Of a stretch of DNA of 6,027 nt, positions 4,722 to 6,027 are shown piece after piece. How positions within the stretch are numbered: the stretch's first letter is position 1; every line of letters begins with the position of its first letter. Below the pieces are notes generated by a model. The model saw nothing but the letters and a program-made list of their open reading frames with translations. It did not search any database and had not been told where the DNA came from. The position numbers were made by a program, and so were the translations under genes. This DNA is from Pseudomonadota bacterium (lineage in GTDB: Bacteria > Pseudomonadota > Alphaproteobacteria > Rhizobiales > Xanthobacteraceae), in NCBI GenBank assembly GCA_023392205.1, contig JAEVZN010000020.1:1-6027 (forward strand), written 5' to 3'.

Positions 4722-6027
4722 ATGACTCAGGCGGCATTGCGTGACGACAAAGCGGCTTTCGCCGCCGACCCCGCGACCACGGGCAAGATCAAAGCCGACA
4801 AGCCGATGAACGGCAAACAGTTTCTGGATTCCCTGCGTGACGGCCGCGAAATCTATATTTACGGCGAACGCGTCAAGGACGTCACTACGCATCCGGCCTT
4901 TCGCAATACTGCGCGGATGGTGGCACGGCTCTACGATGCGATGCACGATCCGAAACATATGGGCAAGCTGCTGGTGCCGACCGATACCGGCAATGGCGGT
5001 ATGACGCATGCGTATTTCAAGGCGCCGAAAACGCTGGAAGAATCGGTGGCCGGCCGCGACGCCATCGCCGAATGGGCAAAGATCACCTATGGCTGGCTCG
5101 GCCGCGCGCCCGACTACAAGGCGGCGTTTCTCGGGACGCTCGGCGCCAATGCCGATTTCTACGACCCCTGGCAGGAAAACGCCAAGCGGTGGTACCGCTT
5201 CAGTCAGGAGCGCGTGCCCTTCGTCAATCACGCGATCATTCATCCGCCGATCGACCGCAACCGTCCGCCGAACGAAGTGGGCGATGTGTGCTGCCATGTC
5301 GAGAAGGAAACCGATGCCGGCATCGTGGTGTCAGGTGCGAAAGTTGTCGCGACCGGTTCGGCGCTGACGAATTACACCTTCGTCGCGCATCACGGGCTGA
5401 TCCCGGTGCAGGACAAGAACTTCGCCGCGATTTTCATGATCCCGACCAACGCGCCGGGCGTGAAGCTGATCTGCCGCACATCCTACGAGATGACATCCAC
5501 GGCGATGGGGTCGCCGTTCGATTATCCGTTGTCGAGCCGCATCGACGAGAACGATGCGGTGTTCATTCTCGACAAGGTGCTGATCCCCTGGGAGAACGTG
5601 TTCTGTTACGGCGACGTTGAGAAGGCCAACAACTTCTTCCCGCGGACCGGCTTCCTGCCGCGCGCGCTTCTGCACGGTTGCACGCGGCTGGCGGTCAAGC
5701 TCGATTTCATCGCCGGACTTCTGCTGAAGGCCGTCGAGGCCACGGGCTCCAAGGATTTTCGCGGCGTGCAGGCCAATGTCGGCGAGGTTCTGGTCTGGCG
5801 CAACATGTTCTGGGGCATGACCGAAGCGATGTCGCGCAATCCGAAGCCGTGGGTTGGCGATTATCTCCTGCCGGATATCGAACCCGCCGGCGCGTACCAG
5901 ATCATCGCGACCATGGCCTATACGAAGGTGAAGCACATCATCGAACAGACCGTGGCATCAGGCCTGATCTATCTGAATTCGTCTGCGCGCGATTTCAAGA
6001 ATCCGGAAATCCGGCCCTATATCGACA
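4722..6027 (+). CDS. hpaB: 4-hydroxyphenylacetate 3-monooxygenase, oxygenase component (partial, runs off right edge)
   Basis: HpaB is the large component of a two-component system. It uses FADH2 supplied by a separate reductase (HpaC) and O2 to ortho-hydroxylate 4-hydroxyphenylacetate to 3,4-dihydroxyphenylacetate, and often accepts other phenols. The ATG is preceded by GGGAGG 9 bases upstream. The frame gives 435 codons plus one base with no stop; the family is usually 480-520 residues, so the C-terminus lies outside. Near-verbatim family stretches include [20 protein letters not shown] (41-60), [14 protein letters not shown] (123-136), [18 protein letters not shown] (194-211), [17 protein letters not shown] (263-279) and [12 protein letters not shown] near the end. 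R128, Y132 and H170 fall at the spacing of the substrate-contacting Arg, Tyr and His of the Thermus enzyme. No hpaC is visible and may lie downstream. The exact phenolic substrate is not settled, since the family also has halophenol and pyoverdine-linked members. Confidence 0.92.
   Translation, partial: MTQAALRDDKAAFAADPATTGKIKADKPMNGKQFLDSLRDGREIYIYGERVKDVTTHPAFRNTARMVARLYDAMHDPKHMGKLLVPTDTGNGGMTHAYFKAPKTLEESVAGRDAIAEWAKITYGWLGRAPDYKAAFLGTLGANADFYDPWQENAKRWYRFSQERVPFVNHAIIHPPIDRNRPPNEVGDVCCHVEKETDAGIVVSGAKVVATGSALTNYTFVAHHGLIPVQDKNFAAIFMIPTNAPGVKLICRTSYEMTSTAMGSPFDYPLSSRIDENDAVFILDKVLIPWENVFCYGDVEKANNFFPRTGFLPRALLHGCTRLAVKLDFIAGLLLKAVEATGSKDFRGVQANVGEVLVWRNMFWGMTEAMSRNPKPWVGDYLLPDIEPAGAYQIIATMAYTKVKHIIEQTVASGLIYLNSSARDFKNPEIRPYID

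Noticed and set aside
4244..4744. 166-codon + strand ORF over the small-peptide region
   Set aside because: It is antisense to the well-supported Cys-rich peptide gene and overlaps the hpaB start, with no plausible protein features.
1..6027. CRISPR array, insertion sequence or phage genes
   Set aside because: No regularly spaced repeats, transposase, integrase or terminal inverted repeats were seen anywhere in the window.

Overview
The window looks like chromosomal DNA from a free-living alphaproteobacterium, probably Hyphomicrobiales (Rhizobiales; a Bradyrhizobium or Rhodopseudomonas type). The reasons are high GC, strong GC preference at third codon positions, Shine-Dalgarno-led genes, small secreted peptides of the kind seen in that group, and an aromatic-oxygenase gene set. 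This placement is inference; no marker gene is present.

Layout from left to right. Positions 1-419 hold no convincing gene. They contain a region able to fold into a long stem (111-207), a good intrinsic terminator (237-265), and a perfect 17-bp dyad just upstream of the first gene. A short + strand gene (420-617) encodes a secreted, extremely tyrosine-rich peptide and ends in a strong terminator (681-710). Converging on it from the right is a minus-strand pair: a group A FAD-dependent aromatic monooxygenase (3046 to 1826) and a mandelate racemase-type enolase-superfamily gene (1829 to 756). They are joined by a 4-nt ATGA overlap. The enolase-superfamily gene has one in-frame TGA at codon 178, while every catalytic motif before and after it is preserved. 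Upstream, on the same strand and behind an inverted repeat, is a TerC/YjbE-family membrane protein (3790 to 3122) with a TTG start and a strong ribosome binding site.

Positions 3791-4258 appear non-coding. A tiny minus-strand gene (4384 to 4259) encodes a 41-residue secreted four-cysteine peptide and is preceded by a possible small ORF that overlaps it by ATGA. A 337-bp region with a 21-bp dyad separates this from the divergent + strand gene at 4722. That gene is the oxygenase component of 4-hydroxyphenylacetate 3-monooxygenase (HpaB) and runs off the right edge.

Taken together, two unrelated flavin-dependent aromatic hydroxylases and a mandelate racemase-type enzyme suggest aromatic or lignin-derived compound catabolism. 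TerC (metal-ion homeostasis) and the two secreted peptides are probably independent units. The most notable observations are the single nonsense codon in an otherwise intact enolase-superfamily gene, the two very small secreted peptides (one Tyr-rich, one Cys-rich), and the structured, terminator-ended non-coding region at the left edge.
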